A stretch of 13,236 nt of DNA from an uncultured Collinsella sp. (GCA_900549275.1 URNU01000018.1:1-13236), one strand, 5' to 3'; counted from the first letter of the stretch, positions 1 through 6,427 are shown. Program-made: numbers and translations. Notes: generated by a model not told the origin, from the sequence alone.

Positions 1-47
1 CGTATGGCTACAACAGGGTGCTATAGTATTAGAGTTTTGTCTATCTT

Positions 48-67
48 AGGGGTATTATCCCCTTTTT
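48..67 (+). terminator. Short hairpin with T-run before veg
   Basis: AGGGG (48-52) and CCCCT (59-63) form a 5-bp stem around the loop TATTAT, followed by four more Ts (64-67). It may terminate a gene lying before the window. The same TATTAT could instead be a -10 box for veg, but no good -35 lies 16-18 bp upstream (TAGAGT or similar). The stem is short, so both readings are weak. Confidence 0.3.
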
Positions 68-94
68 GAATTGCACCCTCTGGAGGCCCTATTC

Positions 95-391
95 ATGGAA
101 GAGATGGAAGTCAATCACGTCGACGACATCCACGAGAAGCTGACCGACATGGTGGGCGATCGCGTCAAGGTTAAGGCCAACATGGGCCGTACCCGTGTCA
201 TCGAGCGCATGGGCACCATCAAGAGCGTCCACCCCGCCGTCTTTATCGTCGAGGTTGACGAGCGTCGCGGCCGCAAATCGCGTCAGTCCTACCAGTATAT
301 CGATGTTCTTACCGGCCAGGTCGAACTGTTCGACCCCGAGAGTGGCGAGCATATCTTTACCCCGCTCGGCAACCAGCTCGAGGAGCACTAA
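95..391 (+). CDS. veg: Veg family protein
   Basis: This is a 98-residue protein of the Veg (DUF1021) family, small proteins that in Bacillus subtilis are abundant and linked to biofilm gene expression. The family signature is visible: an N-terminal helix (residues 8-20), then a beta-rich core with GDRVKVKANMGR (21-32), a segment ending VFIVEVDE (49-56) and SYQYIDVLTGQVELF (65-79). The ATG at 95 is chosen because GGAGG lies at 82-86 with 8-nt spacing; an in-frame TTG at 71 lies upstream of that site and is unlikely to be used. The next gene, ispE, begins 2 nt after the stop, so the two are almost certainly co-transcribed. In B. subtilis veg also lies just upstream of ispE, which supports the assignment. 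The molecular function in this lineage is unknown. Confidence 0.88.
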   Translation: MEEMEVNHVDDIHEKLTDMVGDRVKVKANMGRTRVIERMGTIKSVHPAVFIVEVDERRGRKSRQSYQYIDVLTGQVELFDPESGEHIFTPLGNQLEEH

Positions 392-393
392 CG

Positions 394-1290
394 GTGACCG
401 ATCGGTCCCTCATCCTTACCGCGCCGGCAAAGATTAACCTCTATCTGGGAGTTCATACCGAGCGCGACGCCCGTGGCTATCACAGGGTCGATTCCCTGAT
501 GGCAGCCGTCGGTCTTGTCGATACCGTGACGGTCACGCCCGCGCCGGCGCTGACCGTCCAAACCATTCCGGCATCCGATTTTCCTATGCAAAAAAATACG
601 GCTTATCGGGCGGCAATCGCTATGGCCGAGTATTACGGTCGCGATGCCAACGTGTGCGTGACGATCGAAAAGCGTATCCCGCTGTGCGCCGGCCTGGGAG
701 GTCCCTCGACGGATGCCGCTGCGGTCATTGTTGCCTTGGCCGAGCTGTGGGGTATCGACCGCGCCGACCCCGCGCTCGATGACATCGCTCGCGGTATCGG
801 CGCCGACGTGCTGTTCTTTTTGCACGCGAGTCCCGCATTCTACGTGGGCGGGGGAGATGTGCTGGCCGCTGAGTATCCTGTGCTTCCGGCGACGCCTGTC
901 ATATTGGTCAAACCGCACGAGACGAGCGTATCAACGGTTGAAGCGTATCGACGATTTGATGAGAGCCCGGTGCCCGCGGACAAACCCGGTGCGATTGCTT
1001 CTGCCTTACGCGCCGGCGATGCCGAGGCGGCATATGCGCTCGTTCATAACAATCTGGGCGTCATATCCGCGCAGATGGAGCCGCGGATCCAGACGGTCCT
1101 CGACTGGCTGCGCGCACAGGAGGGAACCGTTGCCGTGGACGTGTGCGGGTCGGGTGCCTGCTCGTTTGCCATTTGCGATACCGTCGCTGCGGCAGCCCAT
1201 CTTGCGGGAGCTGCCCAGCAAAATGGCTGGTGGGCCTGCGCGACTGAGCTTATTCCCAACACGGTTCAAATCGACGCGCCAAAGAAATAA
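394..1290 (+). CDS. ispE: 4-diphosphocytidyl-2-C-methyl-D-erythritol kinase
   Basis: IspE is a cytosolic GHMP-family kinase. It phosphorylates the 2-hydroxyl of CDP-methylerythritol with ATP in the non-mevalonate (MEP) isoprenoid pathway. The 298-residue length is normal. Visible motifs are APAKINLYLGV (10-20) with the catalytic lysine K13, the glycine-rich ATP loop PLCAGLGGPSTDAAA (96-110), GADVLFFL with the likely catalytic D138, and the C-terminal GHMP motif CGSGACSFA (251-259). The loop reads GGPSTDAA where most family members have GGGSSDAA, a mild substitution. The GTG start at 394 follows the veg stop by 2 nt and has GAGGAG at 380-385, inside the end of veg, so translational coupling is likely. 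No separate promoter is seen. It indicates that isoprenoids are made by the MEP route. Confidence 0.95.
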   Translation: MTDRSLILTAPAKINLYLGVHTERDARGYHRVDSLMAAVGLVDTVTVTPAPALTVQTIPASDFPMQKNTAYRAAIAMAEYYGRDANVCVTIEKRIPLCAGLGGPSTDAAAVIVALAELWGIDRADPALDDIARGIGADVLFFLHASPAFYVGGGDVLAAEYPVLPATPVILVKPHETSVSTVEAYRRFDESPVPADKPGAIASALRAGDAEAAYALVHNNLGVISAQMEPRIQTVLDWLRAQEGTVAVDVCGSGACSFAICDTVAAAAHLAGAAQQNGWWACATELIPNTVQIDAPKK

Positions 1291-1319
1291 AAATTTCTCT
1301 AGCACACGGCGAAAATCTT

Positions 1320-1328
1320 TGTTACTAT
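1320..1328 (+). promoter_or_regulatory. Extended -10 promoter for tRNA-Pro
   Basis: TG (1320-1321), one spacer base and TACTAT (1323-1328) form an extended -10 element 11 nt before the first base of the tRNA. There is no convincing -35 (TAGCAC at 1300-1305 is poor), which is tolerated by extended -10 promoters. It fits a separate start for the tRNA after ispE. Confidence 0.45.
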
Positions 1329-1339
1329 AGTCGAGCTAA

Positions 1340-1416
1340 CGGGTTGTGGCTCAGTTTGGTAGAGCACTGCGTTCGGGACGCAGGGGTCGCTGGTTCAAAT
1401 CCAGTCAACCCGACCA
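1340..1416 (+). tRNA. tRNA-Pro (anticodon CGG)
   Basis: A full cloverleaf can be drawn by eye. The acceptor stem CGGGTTG (1340-1346) pairs with CAACCCG (1406-1412). The D arm is GCTC...GAGC. The anticodon stem CTGCG/CGCAG encloses the loop TTCGGGA, giving anticodon CGG, which reads the proline codon CCG. The T arm is GCTGG-TTCAAAT-CCAGT with one G-T pair at its base. Discriminator A1413 is followed by an encoded CCA (1414-1416). The total is 77 nt. A strong terminator begins 12 nt downstream, so it is probably a single-gene transcript. Confidence 0.97.
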
Positions 1417-1427
1417 GAGCATGAGGA

Positions 1428-1455
1428 GGGACCGCTTCTTGCGGTCCCTTTTTTT
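1428..1455 (+). terminator. Rho-independent terminator after tRNA-Pro
   Basis: GGGACCGC (1428-1435) and GCGGTCCC (1441-1448) form a perfect 8-bp stem with the loop TTCTT, followed by seven Ts (1449-1455). It ends the tRNA transcript and separates it from tatA. Confidence 0.95.
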
Positions 1456-1463
1456 AGCTATTG

Positions 1464-1492
1464 TTGTGATACCGCGATACCCGCGGTATACT
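1464..1492 (+). promoter_or_regulatory. tatA promoter with inverted repeat in the spacer
   Basis: A -35 box TTGTGA (1464-1469) and a -10 box TATACT (1487-1492) are separated by 17 bp, giving a good vegetative-type promoter about 30 nt upstream of the tatA ribosome binding site. A perfect inverted repeat, ATACCGCG (1469-1476) and CGCGGTAT (1482-1489) with a 5-nt spacer, fills the region between the boxes and overlaps both. A protein bound there would block RNA polymerase, so this is a candidate operator. No regulator is identified. Confidence 0.55.
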
Positions 1493-1528
1493 CATTCGAG
1501 CTTGTCTCGCTGTATTGTGGAGGTCTAC

Positions 1529-1804
1529 ATGTTTGGACTGAGGGCTCCTGAGCTCATCATTATTCTCGTCGTTGTCTTGATCATCTTCGGGCCTAAGAAC
1601 CTGCCGAAGCTCGGCAAGTCCCTCGGCTCTACCGTCAAGAATATCCGTGAGGGTATGGAGGGCGACGATAAGGGCGAAACCAAGCAGGCCGAGGATGTCG
1701 TGGTCGAGGAGTCCAAGGAGGACAAGGAGATCGCAGAGCTCGAGGCCAAGCTCGCTGCTGCCAAGAAAAAGCAGGCAGAGGACAGCGACGCGGACGCAGA
1801 GTAG
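1529..1804 (+). CDS. tatA: Twin-arginine translocase subunit TatA
   Basis: This is a 91-residue TatA/TatE-family subunit. TatA forms the membrane-weakening or channel part of the Tat system, which exports folded proteins bearing twin-arginine signals. The layout is standard: a short periplasmic N-terminus, one membrane helix (about 8-20), the hinge FGP (20-22), an amphipathic helix (about 23-42, KNLPKLGKSLGSTVKNIREG) and a charged, probably helical cytoplasmic tail rich in K, E and A (43-91). The start has GGAGG at 1519-1523, 5 nt before the ATG. The reading frame stays open upstream into the tRNA, but that part has no coding character. No tatC or tatB is present in the window, so the partner must be encoded elsewhere. 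TatA versus TatB cannot be fully settled by eye; the FGP motif and short length favour TatA. Confidence 0.88.
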   Translation: MFGLRAPELIIILVVVLIIFGPKNLPKLGKSLGSTVKNIREGMEGDDKGETKQAEDVVVEESKEDKEIAELEAKLAAAKKKQAEDSDADAE

Positions 1805-1829
1805 TCCCATCCCTTTGGGGTGAGCACCT

Positions 1830-1862
1830 GACCGGCTTGCCCGCAGGCTAGCCGGTCTTTTT
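1830..1862 (+). terminator. Terminator after tatA
   Basis: GACCGGCT (1830-1837) pairs with AGCCGGTC (1850-1857), with an inner GCC/GGC stem and CGCA loop, followed by five Ts (1858-1862). This is a strong intrinsic terminator between tatA and greA. Confidence 0.93.
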
Positions 1863-1910
1863 CGTTTTGTTGACAGTTGATCGTTACATCATAGTTGGGG
1901 AGATATCCGT

Positions 1911-2381
1911 ATGGACGCAAGCCAGATCGTACTGACCGCTGAGGGCCGCCAGAAGCTCGTCGAGGAGCTCGCTTGGCGTGAGGGCGATTACGCCAAGGAG
2001 ATCGTCGAGGACATCAAGGAAGCCCGCGCGTTCGGCGACCTTTCGGAGAACTCCGAATACGACGCCGCCAAGGACAAGCAGGCCCAGAATGCTGCTCGCA
2101 TTGCCGAGATTCAGGCCATTCTCGCCAACGCTCAGGTTGCTGCCACCACGGGCGATCTGACCGTCTCCATCGGTTCCACCGTTTCGCTGATTGATCCCAA
2201 CGGTGAGGTCATGGAGGTCACGCTCGTCGGTACCACCGAGACCAACTCGCTCGAGCACAAGATTTCCAACGAGTCTCCGGTCGGCCACGCCATCATCGGT
2301 CACGGCGAAGGCGATTCCGTCGAGGTCGTTACACCTTCGGGCAAGACCCGCGTCTACACCATCGCAAAGATCGCACGCTAG
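1911..2381 (+). CDS. greA: Transcription elongation factor GreA
   Basis: GreA enters the RNA polymerase secondary channel and stimulates cleavage of backtracked RNA so that stalled complexes can resume. The 156-residue length is typical. The N-terminal antiparallel coiled coil (about 10-75) carries the tip motif GDLSENSEYDAAK (42-54), with the acidic residues D43 and E46 that coordinate catalytic Mg2+. The C-terminal FKBP-like domain (about 83-156) has the family signature ISNESPVGHAIIG (118-130). The ATG has GGGGAG at 1897-1902 with 8-nt spacing. A TTGACA is present at 1870-1875, but no matching -10 fits before the ribosome binding site, so the promoter is uncertain; some read-through from tatA is possible. 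It is followed by lysS after 78 nt, with a hairpin in between. Confidence 0.96.
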   Translation: MDASQIVLTAEGRQKLVEELAWREGDYAKEIVEDIKEARAFGDLSENSEYDAAKDKQAQNAARIAEIQAILANAQVAATTGDLTVSIGSTVSLIDPNGEVMEVTLVGTTETNSLEHKISNESPVGHAIIGHGEGDSVEVVTPSGKTRVYTIAKIAR

Positions 2382-2409
2382 ACCACGGTCCCGCGTAAAG
2401 GTATGTTTT

Positions 2410-2442
2410 CGCTCCCTGGGACCGAATCCTGGGGAGCGTTTT
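2410..2442 (+). terminator. Terminator or attenuator between greA and lysS
   Basis: CGCTCCC (2410-2416) pairs with GGGAGCG (2432-2438), followed by TTTT (2439-2442). Part of the loop can also pair (GGA/TCC). The lysS ribosome binding site GAGGAG starts only 6 nt later (2448-2453). It is either a leaky terminator after greA or an attenuator before lysS. No separate lysS promoter is evident between them. Confidence 0.65.
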
Positions 2443-2459
2443 AGTTTGAGGAGCTAACT

Positions 2460-4424
2460 ATGGCAGAGAACCAGAACGCCGCCGAGCAGGCATCGACGCT
2501 CAACGACGAGCGCGCCACGCGCCTGGCCAAGCGCGCCGCCCTGTTCGAGGCGGGCCAGAACCCCTATCCCGAGCACTCCGAGATTGAGGACTACGTCGTC
2601 GACATTGAGGCTAAGTATGCCGGTCTCGCCGATGGCGAAGACACCGAGGACATTGTGAAGATCGGCGGCCGCGTGGTCGCCAAGCGCGGCCAGGGCAAGA
2701 TTATGTTCATCGTCGTGCGCGACACGACTGCCGAGATTCAGCTGTTCTGCCGTATTAACGACATGGACGAGGCGGCCTGGAACACGCTCAAGGCCCTCGA
2801 CCTGGGCGACATCCTGGGCGTGACCGGCGTGGTCGTGCGCACCAAGCGCGGTCAGCTTTCCGTCGCCCCCAAGCGCGCGACGCTGCTCTCCAAGGCCGTT
2901 CGCCCGCTGCCCGAGAAGTTCCACGGCCTCTCCGACAAGGAGACCCGTTATCGTCAGCGTTACGTCGACCTCATTGCCAACGATGATGTTCGCGAGACCT
3001 TCCGCAAGCGCTCGCAGATCCTCTCCACCTTCCGTCGCTTTATGGAGTCCGACGGCTACATGGAGGTCGAGACCCCCATCCTGCAGACCATCCAGGGCGG
3101 CGCTACTGCCAAGCCGTTCATCACGCACTTCAACGCGCTCGATCAGGAGTGCTACCTGCGCATTGCTACCGAGCTGCACCTCAAGCGCTGTATCGTCGGT
3201 GGCTTTGAGCGCGTCTTCGAGATCGGCCGCATCTTCCGCAACGAGGGCATGGACCTCACTCACAACCCCGAGTTCACCACGATGGAGGCCTACCGCGCCT
3301 TCTCCGACCTCGAGGGCATGAAGGCGCTCGCCCAGGGCGTCATCAAGGCCGCCAACAAGGCCATCGGCAACCCCGAGGTTATCGAGTACCAGGGCCAGAC
3401 CATCGATCTTTCTGGTGAGTGGGCCAGCCGTCCCATGACCGACATCGTCTCCGACGTGCTCGGCAAGCAGGTCACCATCGATACGCCGGTCGAGGAGCTT
3501 GCCGCCGCCGCGCGCGAGAAGGGCCTGGAGATTAAGCCCGAGTGGACTGCTGGCAAGATCATCGCCGAGATCTATGACGAGTTGGGCGAGGATACCATCG
3601 TCAACCCCACGTTTGTGTGCGATTACCCCATCGAGGTCAGCCCGCTTGCCAAGCGCTTTGAGGACGATCCGCGTCTGACGCAACGCTTTGAGCTGGTCAT
3701 CGCCGGCCACGAGTACGCCAACGCGTTCTCCGAGCTCAACGACCCGGTCGACCAGGCTGAGCGCTTTGCTGCCCAGATGGCTGAGAAGGCCGGCGGCGAC
3801 GATGAGGCCATGGAGTACGACGAGGACTACGTGCGTGCCCTCGAGTACGGTATGCCTCCTGCGGGTGGCATTGGCATCGGTATCGACCGTGTAGTCATGC
3901 TGCTCACCAACCAGGCCTCCATTCGCGACGTCCTGCTGTTCCCGCACATGAAGCCCGAGAAGGGTTTCCAGTCCGGTGCCGCTGCCGCCAAGGCCGCCGA
4001 GGCCGGCAACGCCGAAAGCCCGTTCGTCAAGCCGCTCAAGCCCACGCTCGATTACTCAAAGATCGCCGTTGAGCCGCTGTTCGAGGAGTTTGTCGACTTC
4101 GATACCTTCTCCAAGAGCGATTTCCGTGCCGTGAAGGTTAAGGCGTGCGAGGCCGTCAAGAAGTCCAAGAAGCTGCTGAACTTTACGCTCGACGACGGCA
4201 CCGGCACCGACCGCACCATCCTCTCCGGTATTCACGATTATTACGAGCCCGAGGACCTGGTCGGCAAGACTTTGCTCGCCATCACCAACCTGCCTCCGCG
4301 CAAGATGATGGGTATTCCCAGCTGCGGTATGCTGATCAGCGCCATCCATGAGGAGGAGGGCGAGGAGCGTCTCAACCTGATCCAGCTCGACGCCTCCATC
4401 CCCGCCGGCGCAAAGATGTACTAA
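2460..4424 (+). CDS. lysS: Lysyl-tRNA synthetase with C-terminal tRNA-binding domain
   Basis: This is a class II lysine-tRNA ligase, which charges tRNA-Lys using ATP. At 654 residues it is about 150 longer than usual bacterial LysRS. The N-terminal OB-fold anticodon-binding domain spans about 65-140. The catalytic core (about 160-500) shows motif 1 around FMESDGYMEVETPIL (194-208), motif 2 FRNEGMDLTHNPEFTTMEAY (259-278) and motif 3 GGIGIGIDRVVML (469-481). An Ala-rich linker (506-516) is followed by an extra domain (about 545-652) with the hallmarks of the Trbp111/EMAPII/Arc1p tRNA-binding OB-fold: DFRAVKV (554-560), KKLLNFTLDDG (570-580), TILSGIHDYYEPEDLVGK (586-603) and NLPPRKMMGIPSCGML (610-625). 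This domain normally belongs to MetRS or stands alone. The start is supported by GAGGAG at 2448-2453. Confidence 0.96.
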   Translation: MAENQNAAEQASTLNDERATRLAKRAALFEAGQNPYPEHSEIEDYVVDIEAKYAGLADGEDTEDIVKIGGRVVAKRGQGKIMFIVVRDTTAEIQLFCRINDMDEAAWNTLKALDLGDILGVTGVVVRTKRGQLSVAPKRATLLSKAVRPLPEKFHGLSDKETRYRQRYVDLIANDDVRETFRKRSQILSTFRRFMESDGYMEVETPILQTIQGGATAKPFITHFNALDQECYLRIATELHLKRCIVGGFERVFEIGRIFRNEGMDLTHNPEFTTMEAYRAFSDLEGMKALAQGVIKAANKAIGNPEVIEYQGQTIDLSGEWASRPMTDIVSDVLGKQVTIDTPVEELAAAAREKGLEIKPEWTAGKIIAEIYDELGEDTIVNPTFVCDYPIEVSPLAKRFEDDPRLTQRFELVIAGHEYANAFSELNDPVDQAERFAAQMAEKAGGDDEAMEYDEDYVRALEYGMPPAGGIGIGIDRVVMLLTNQASIRDVLLFPHMKPEKGFQSGAAAAKAAEAGNAESPFVKPLKPTLDYSKIAVEPLFEEFVDFDTFSKSDFRAVKVKACEAVKKSKKLLNFTLDDGTGTDRTILSGIHDYYEPEDLVGKTLLAITNLPPRKMMGIPSCGMLISAIHEEEGEERLNLIQLDASIPAGAKMY

Positions 4425-4427
4425 CTA

Positions 4428-4454
4428 GTTACGCGGTTCTACGAACCGCGTAAC
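4428..4454 (+). other. Perfect 12-bp hairpin right after lysS
   Basis: GTTACGCGGTTC (4428-4439) and GAACCGCGTAAC (4443-4454) are exact inverted copies around the 3-nt loop TAC. It starts 4 nt after the lysS stop. There is no T-run, so it may protect the 3' end of the mRNA or mark a processing site rather than terminate. Confidence 0.6.
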
Positions 4455-4467
4455 GGCTCGACGCTGC

Positions 4468-4567
4468 GCGCCGCCCAGAGCGACAATTTGTCATTCAAAA
4501 GGCAAGGCATGACCAGAAGGTCTATGCCTTGCCTTTTTCATGCCAACTTGTTCGCTCTGGACGGCGC
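4468..4567. repeat. Imperfect inverted repeat enclosing the lysS terminator
   Basis: 4468-4482 (GCGCCGCCCAGAGCG) and 4553-4567 (CGCTCTGGACGGCGC) are inverted copies with one mismatch in 15. The pairing continues inward with ACAA (4483-4486) and TTGT (4548-4551) across one bulged T. The terminator hairpin 4497-4538 sits in the middle, so the whole forms a nested, cruciform-like structure of about 100 nt. It may be a palindromic repeat element; copy number elsewhere is unknown. Confidence 0.5.
4497..4538 (+). terminator. Strong terminator after lysS
   Basis: AAAAGGCAAGGCAT (4497-4510) pairs perfectly with ATGCCTTGCCTTTT (4524-4537). The pairing extends inward with GACC/GGTC around an AGAA tetraloop with a single bulged T. 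The 5' A-run and 3' T-run mean it could work in both directions. Confidence 0.95.
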
Positions 4568-4755
4568 TCGCTGACGTTGCCGAAACATCGGCGTTGCCTT
4601 GGTCCAGATGTGGCACTTGGGGACGGTCCTTTTCGTCGGGGCCTACCGGCGCATTGGGGGTTTGCGCCTTCCATGCATGACAGTCGTCTCTTTTATGTTT
4701 CCTTTAGCCGTTGCTGCTTAGGATGGGGGTTAGTCGGTAGGAAGGGAGTGTCTAT

Positions 4756-6324
4756 ATGGACGACGCGAGCGAGCGTGCAATCGAAGAGGACATGCTCGAT
4801 CAGTTCAATTACTTTGACGATGAGGATGAGGAGCTGATCGATCGTCGCGAGCCGGCACCGCTTGACTCATTTGATCTGGTCGATGAAGAGCCCGACGAGG
4901 ACGAGGGCGAATCAACGGAGCCCCCACAGCCTTCGCGCCTTGACTCGCTGCTTTCGAGAGCCCCCATGCACCACGGCGTTCGTGCCGGCGCCCTCCATAT
5001 GAAAACTGACTGGCACCAGATCGTGACGGCAGGCGATGAGCTTGCTGTCGATGCTCCGCTCACCGATAAGTCATCCATCATCTGCCGCACCGGCATGCTT
5101 ATGCTGGCAAGCGGAACAGGTGCCTGGCGCGTGCGCGATACCATGAATCGTGTTGCCGCCGTGCTCGGCGTTACGATTCACGTCGACCTGAGTCTTCTGT
5201 CGTTTGAGTGCACCTGCATCGAAGATGGCCACTGCTTTAACGAGGTTGTCAGCCTGCCCACAACGGGAGTCAATACTCATCGCATTTGGATGATGGAGAG
5301 CTTCTTAAAGGAAATCGAGATTTACGGGCGCCGGTTTACCGTGCACGAGTACCACGAGATGCTCAAGACCGTTGAGAGCTCAAAGCCCGATTACGCTCCC
5401 TGGCAACAGGGTCTTGCGGCGGCCTGTGCTTGTGGCGCCTTCGTCTTTTTGCTCGGCGGCGGCCCTATCGAGATGGCCTGCGCGTTCGTAGGCGCTGGTG
5501 TCGGCAACTTTGCTCGCTCCCATATTCTCAAGCAGGGTCTTGGCCAGTTCAGCGCGCTGACGACTGGCGTTGCGCTCGCTTGCGTTTCGTATCTGCTGGC
5601 ATTGCTCGGCCTTAGCCAGGTCATTCCAGGGGCAATGTCGCACCAAGAAGGCTATATCGGCGCCATGCTCTTTGTGATTCCCGGCTTTCCCCTCATTACG
5701 GCAGGCCTCGACATCGCTAAGCTTGACATGCGAAGCGGTATCGAGCGTCTTTCGTATGCTGTGTCGATTATTGTGATGGCGACCCTCGTAGGTTGGATGG
5801 TTGCTGAGTGTGTGGGACTGGCGCCGGATGACTTCGCCCCGCTCGGCCTCTCACCGTTGGCTCTTACGCTCTTGCGCATACTGATGAGCTTTATCGGTGT
5901 ATTTGGCTTCTCGGTTATGTTCAACAGCCCGGTAAAGATGGCAGCGGCGGCAGGGCTCATCGGCGCCGTGTCCAATACCTTGCGCCTTACGCTCGTCGAT
6001 GCGCCGACGATACTTCCTTTCCTGGGCCTGAGCGCAGGTATGCCTCCCGAGGCAGCAGCGTTTATCGGCGCACTGGTATCGGGGTTGCTCGCGAGCTTAG
6101 CCGAAATCAAGCTCACCTACCCGCGTATCGCCCTCACGGTGCCATCGATTGTCATTATGGTGCCTGGCTTGTATCTGTATCGCTCGATGTATTACATGTG
6201 CACCTTCGACACGGTCAATATGCTCGGCTGGTTTGTGCGTGCGGTGCTCATCGTGGCGTTTTTGCCCGTTGGACTGGGTGTGGCACGTACACTCACCGAT
6301 CCTCGCTGGCGCCACACCAGCTAA
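4756..6324 (+). CDS. Threonine/serine exporter (ThrE) family membrane protein, fused type
   Basis: This is a 522-residue protein matching ThrE-type carriers, whose characterised member exports threonine and serine in Corynebacterium. The soluble part contains ICRTGMLMLASGTGAWRVRD (109-128) and a later HRIWMM, typical of the DUF1212/ThrE N-terminal domain. About nine or ten hydrophobic segments follow from 217 to 510. The first half includes VIPGFPLITAGLDIAKLDMRSGIERL (307-332) and the second is ThrE_2-like with PSIVIMVPGLYLYRSMYYM (463-481). The two halves, often separate proteins, are therefore fused. The first 60 residues are very acidic (DDEDEE, DEEPDEDEGE) and probably disordered. CTCIEDGHC (152-160) is a small cysteine cluster of unknown meaning. 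The ATG has GGGAG at 4744-4748. It appears to be a single-gene transcript. The family is fairly sure; the substrate is inferred. Confidence 0.85.
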   Translation: MDDASERAIEEDMLDQFNYFDDEDEELIDRREPAPLDSFDLVDEEPDEDEGESTEPPQPSRLDSLLSRAPMHHGVRAGALHMKTDWHQIVTAGDELAVDAPLTDKSSIICRTGMLMLASGTGAWRVRDTMNRVAAVLGVTIHVDLSLLSFECTCIEDGHCFNEVVSLPTTGVNTHRIWMMESFLKEIEIYGRRFTVHEYHEMLKTVESSKPDYAPWQQGLAAACACGAFVFLLGGGPIEMACAFVGAGVGNFARSHILKQGLGQFSALTTGVALACVSYLLALLGLSQVIPGAMSHQEGYIGAMLFVIPGFPLITAGLDIAKLDMRSGIERLSYAVSIIVMATLVGWMVAECVGLAPDDFAPLGLSPLALTLLRILMSFIGVFGFSVMFNSPVKMAAAAGLIGAVSNTLRLTLVDAPTILPFLGLSAGMPPEAAAFIGALVSGLLASLAEIKLTYPRIALTVPSIVIMVPGLYLYRSMYYMCTFDTVNMLGWFVRAVLIVAFLPVGLGVARTLTDPRWRHTS

Positions 6325-6357
6325 TTGGTGCAAGGGGAACAGGTTACTTTGCACCAA
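6325..6357 (+). repeat. Inverted repeat right after the ThrE-like gene
   Basis: TTGGTGCAA (6325-6333) and TTGCACCAA (6349-6357) are exact 9-bp inverted copies with a 15-nt loop, starting at the base after the stop codon. No T-run follows, so it is not a standard terminator. It directly abuts the larger hairpin at 6361-6427. Confidence 0.55.
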
Positions 6358-6360
6358 ATG

Positions 6361-6427
6361 AGTTGCGGTGAAATAGGGACTGAATTGCTGCTTAAAGGGT
6401 CAAAACAGTCCGTATTCCACCGCAACT
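6361..6427. repeat. REP-like long hairpin element
   Basis: The outer arms AGTTGCGGTG (6361-6370) and CACCGCAACT (6418-6427) pair perfectly. After one mismatch, AATA (6372-6375) pairs with TATT (6413-6416). After a G-G mismatch, GGACTG (6377-6382) pairs with CAGTCC (6406-6411). The total is 20 bp of stem with two single mismatches and a loop of 23 nt. It has no T-run and no coding character. The shape suggests a palindromic repeat or small non-autonomous element. Whether it is multi-copy cannot be told from this window. Confidence 0.55.

Larger units (their letters stand above)
4425..4755. other. Gene-free region between lysS and the ThrE-like gene
   Basis: These 331 bp contain no credible gene. 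In order they hold a perfect 12-bp hairpin without a T-run, a strong T-tailed terminator, a larger imperfect inverted repeat enclosing that terminator, a GGGGACGGTCC-containing stretch (4609-4640) that resembles an interspersed repeat, and the ThrE-like gene's ribosome binding site GGGAG (4744-4748). A TAGGAT at 4719-4724 could be a -10 box, but no good -35 accompanies it. Confidence 0.6.

Noticed and set aside
1346..1528. Upstream extension of the tatA reading frame into the tRNA
   Set aside because: It runs through the tRNA, its terminator and the tatA promoter. The ATG at 1529 has a clear GGAGG and gives a standard TatA N-terminus.
1870..1898. greA promoter based on the perfect TTGACA at 1870-1875
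   Set aside because: The best -10 (CATAGT, 1890-1895) is only 14 bp away, and a start from it would place the transcript's 5' end at or after the greA ribosome binding site.
2454..3947. Open frame of 497 codons on the minus strand opposite lysS
   Set aside because: It is fully antisense to lysS, with low-complexity Leu/Gly/Val/Asp composition and no domain signature.
4529..4837. Possible 102-residue protein before and into the ThrE-like gene
   Set aside because: It begins inside the lysS terminator, has no ribosome binding site and overlaps the ThrE-like gene in another frame.
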